A DNA stretch of 64,000 nucleotides from CAWGXG01 sp963826505 (lineage in GTDB: Bacteria; Chloroflexota; Anaerolineae; Aggregatilineales; Aggregatilineaceae): the NCBI GenBank assembly GCA_963826505.1, contig CAWGXG010000009.1, forward strand, positions 186,001 to 250,000. The letters are read 5' to 3'. A model generated the notes under the pieces. It did not search any database. It was not told the origin of the DNA and saw only the letters and a list, made by a program, of their open reading frames with translations. The translations under genes were made by a program, and so were the position numbers. This document shows positions 63,547 to 64,000 of the stretch, piece after piece (within the stretch, counting starts at the first letter, position 1; every line of letters begins with the position of its first letter).

Positions 63547-64000
63547 ATGCAAACATTGACTATGAAATTCGGGGGCACTTCGGTCGGCAGCGCCGAAGCT
63601 ATCGCGCAGGTGGCCGACATCGTGGGCCGGTCGTGTGCCGATCACGAGCGCATTCTGGTGGTTTGCTCCGCGATGGGCGGCGTCACCGATCTGCTGATCC
63701 AGGGCGCGCAGAGCGCCGCCGCTGGTGACGCGGCGCGCTATCAGACCAACGCCGCCCTGCTGCGCCGCAAGCACGAGGACGCCATTCGCGCCCTGATCAC
63801 CTCAGACGTGGAGCGCATCGCCCTGCACGACGAGATCGCAACGCTGATCGATGAGTTCGAGACGCTGTGCTATGGCATTTACGTGCTGCGCGAAGTCTCA
63901 GCCAAGGCGATGGACAAGGTCGGCTCGCTGGGCGAGCGCATGAGCATGCCGATTGTCTCGGCCCGGCTGCGCCAGATCGGGATCGCGAGCGTGACCGTCA
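63547..64000 (+). CDS. Aspartate kinase, N-terminal part
   Basis: The first 151 residues of an aspartokinase are present; the gene runs off the window. It reads MQTLTMKFGGTSVGSAEAIA with the amino-acid-kinase ATP site KFGGTSVG, then ILVVCSAMGGVTDLLI and LGERMSMPIVSARL, the aspartate-binding region. It phosphorylates L-aspartate, the first step to lysine, threonine and methionine. GGGAGA lies about 7 nt before the ATG. Whether it is fused to homoserine dehydrogenase cannot be seen, but the Thr/Met leader favours control by those products. Confidence 0.95.
   Translation, partial: MQTLTMKFGGTSVGSAEAIAQVADIVGRSCADHERILVVCSAMGGVTDLLIQGAQSAAAGDAARYQTNAALLRRKHEDAIRALITSDVERIALHDEIATLIDEFETLCYGIYVLREVSAKAMDKVGSLGERMSMPIVSARLRQIGIASVTV

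Overview
The window is a high-GC bacterial chromosome segment, best matched by a Chloroflexota (Anaerolineae-like) genome. That assignment is an inference. It rests on the protein mix: secreted glycosidase-like proteins with SH3b domains and Pro/Thr linkers, DUF2085, DUF402 and DUF6062 proteins, a stand-alone EF-Tu-domain-II-like protein, and a fused xanthine-dehydrogenase-type subunit. There is no rRNA, CRISPR array, transposase or phage module.

Layout. 1-7.4 kb: cell-envelope and signalling genes (NAD-dependent epimerase, DUF2085 membrane protein, DUF402 protein, PAS-GAF histidine kinase, winged-helix protein, polytopic membrane protein). 7.5-16.7 kb: a purine salvage region, with a BMP-family binding protein, its own terminator, then ATPase, permease, DUF4177 protein and permease. 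A lower-GC Fic gene interrupts it, and xpt and guaA follow. 16.7-22.5 kb: TIR-WD40 protein, PflX-like radical SAM protein, tRNA-Gly and tRNA-Met, VanZ, and a DegT aminotransferase. 22.5-31.1 kb: four secreted or anchored glycosidase-fold paralogues on the minus strand, one of which has lost predicted catalytic residues. 31.5-39.6 kb: minus-strand HNH protein, thioredoxin-PPC fusion, CcmE with a CxxxY motif, MscL with a zinc ribbon, GNAT, di-haem cytochrome c, lipoprotein hydrolase and methyltransferase. 39.8-48 kb: TrmH methylase, nuclease, then a ROK regulator with a well-formed promoter and xyl-type operator, xylulokinase, and a convergent corrinoid protein/UroD-type methyltransferase pair with an M24-like protein. 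48-53 kb: DinB-like operon, primary sigma factor, M20 peptidase and a lone Flp-type pilin. 53.2-56 kb: lysine 2,3-aminomutase translationally coupled to a Ddl-like ATP-grasp ligase. 56.5-61.7 kb: small proteins and a two-gene molybdenum hydroxylase. 61.8-64 kb: a secreted protein, then a Thr/Met-rich leader peptide and attenuator ahead of an aspartokinase cut by the window edge.

Many otherwise well-conserved genes are broken by single-base frame changes: seven in guaA, two in the binding protein, three in the ATPase, two or one-to-two in each permease, and one each in the kinase, xylulokinase, M20, M24 and one glycosidase. Nearly all behave as one extra base, often a G after GCC. Removing the extra bases restores family-typical proteins, so sequencing or assembly error is the leading explanation. 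These genes are annotated as full-length CDSs with their break points given.

The strongest regulatory finds are the Thr/Met attenuator (63230-63463), the XylR-type operator (41234-41290), and the binding-protein terminator followed by a second promoter (8823-8909). The strongest protein-level finds are the double-degenerate glycosidase, the TIR-WD40 protein, the coupled aminomutase/ligase pair and the thioredoxin-PPC fusion.
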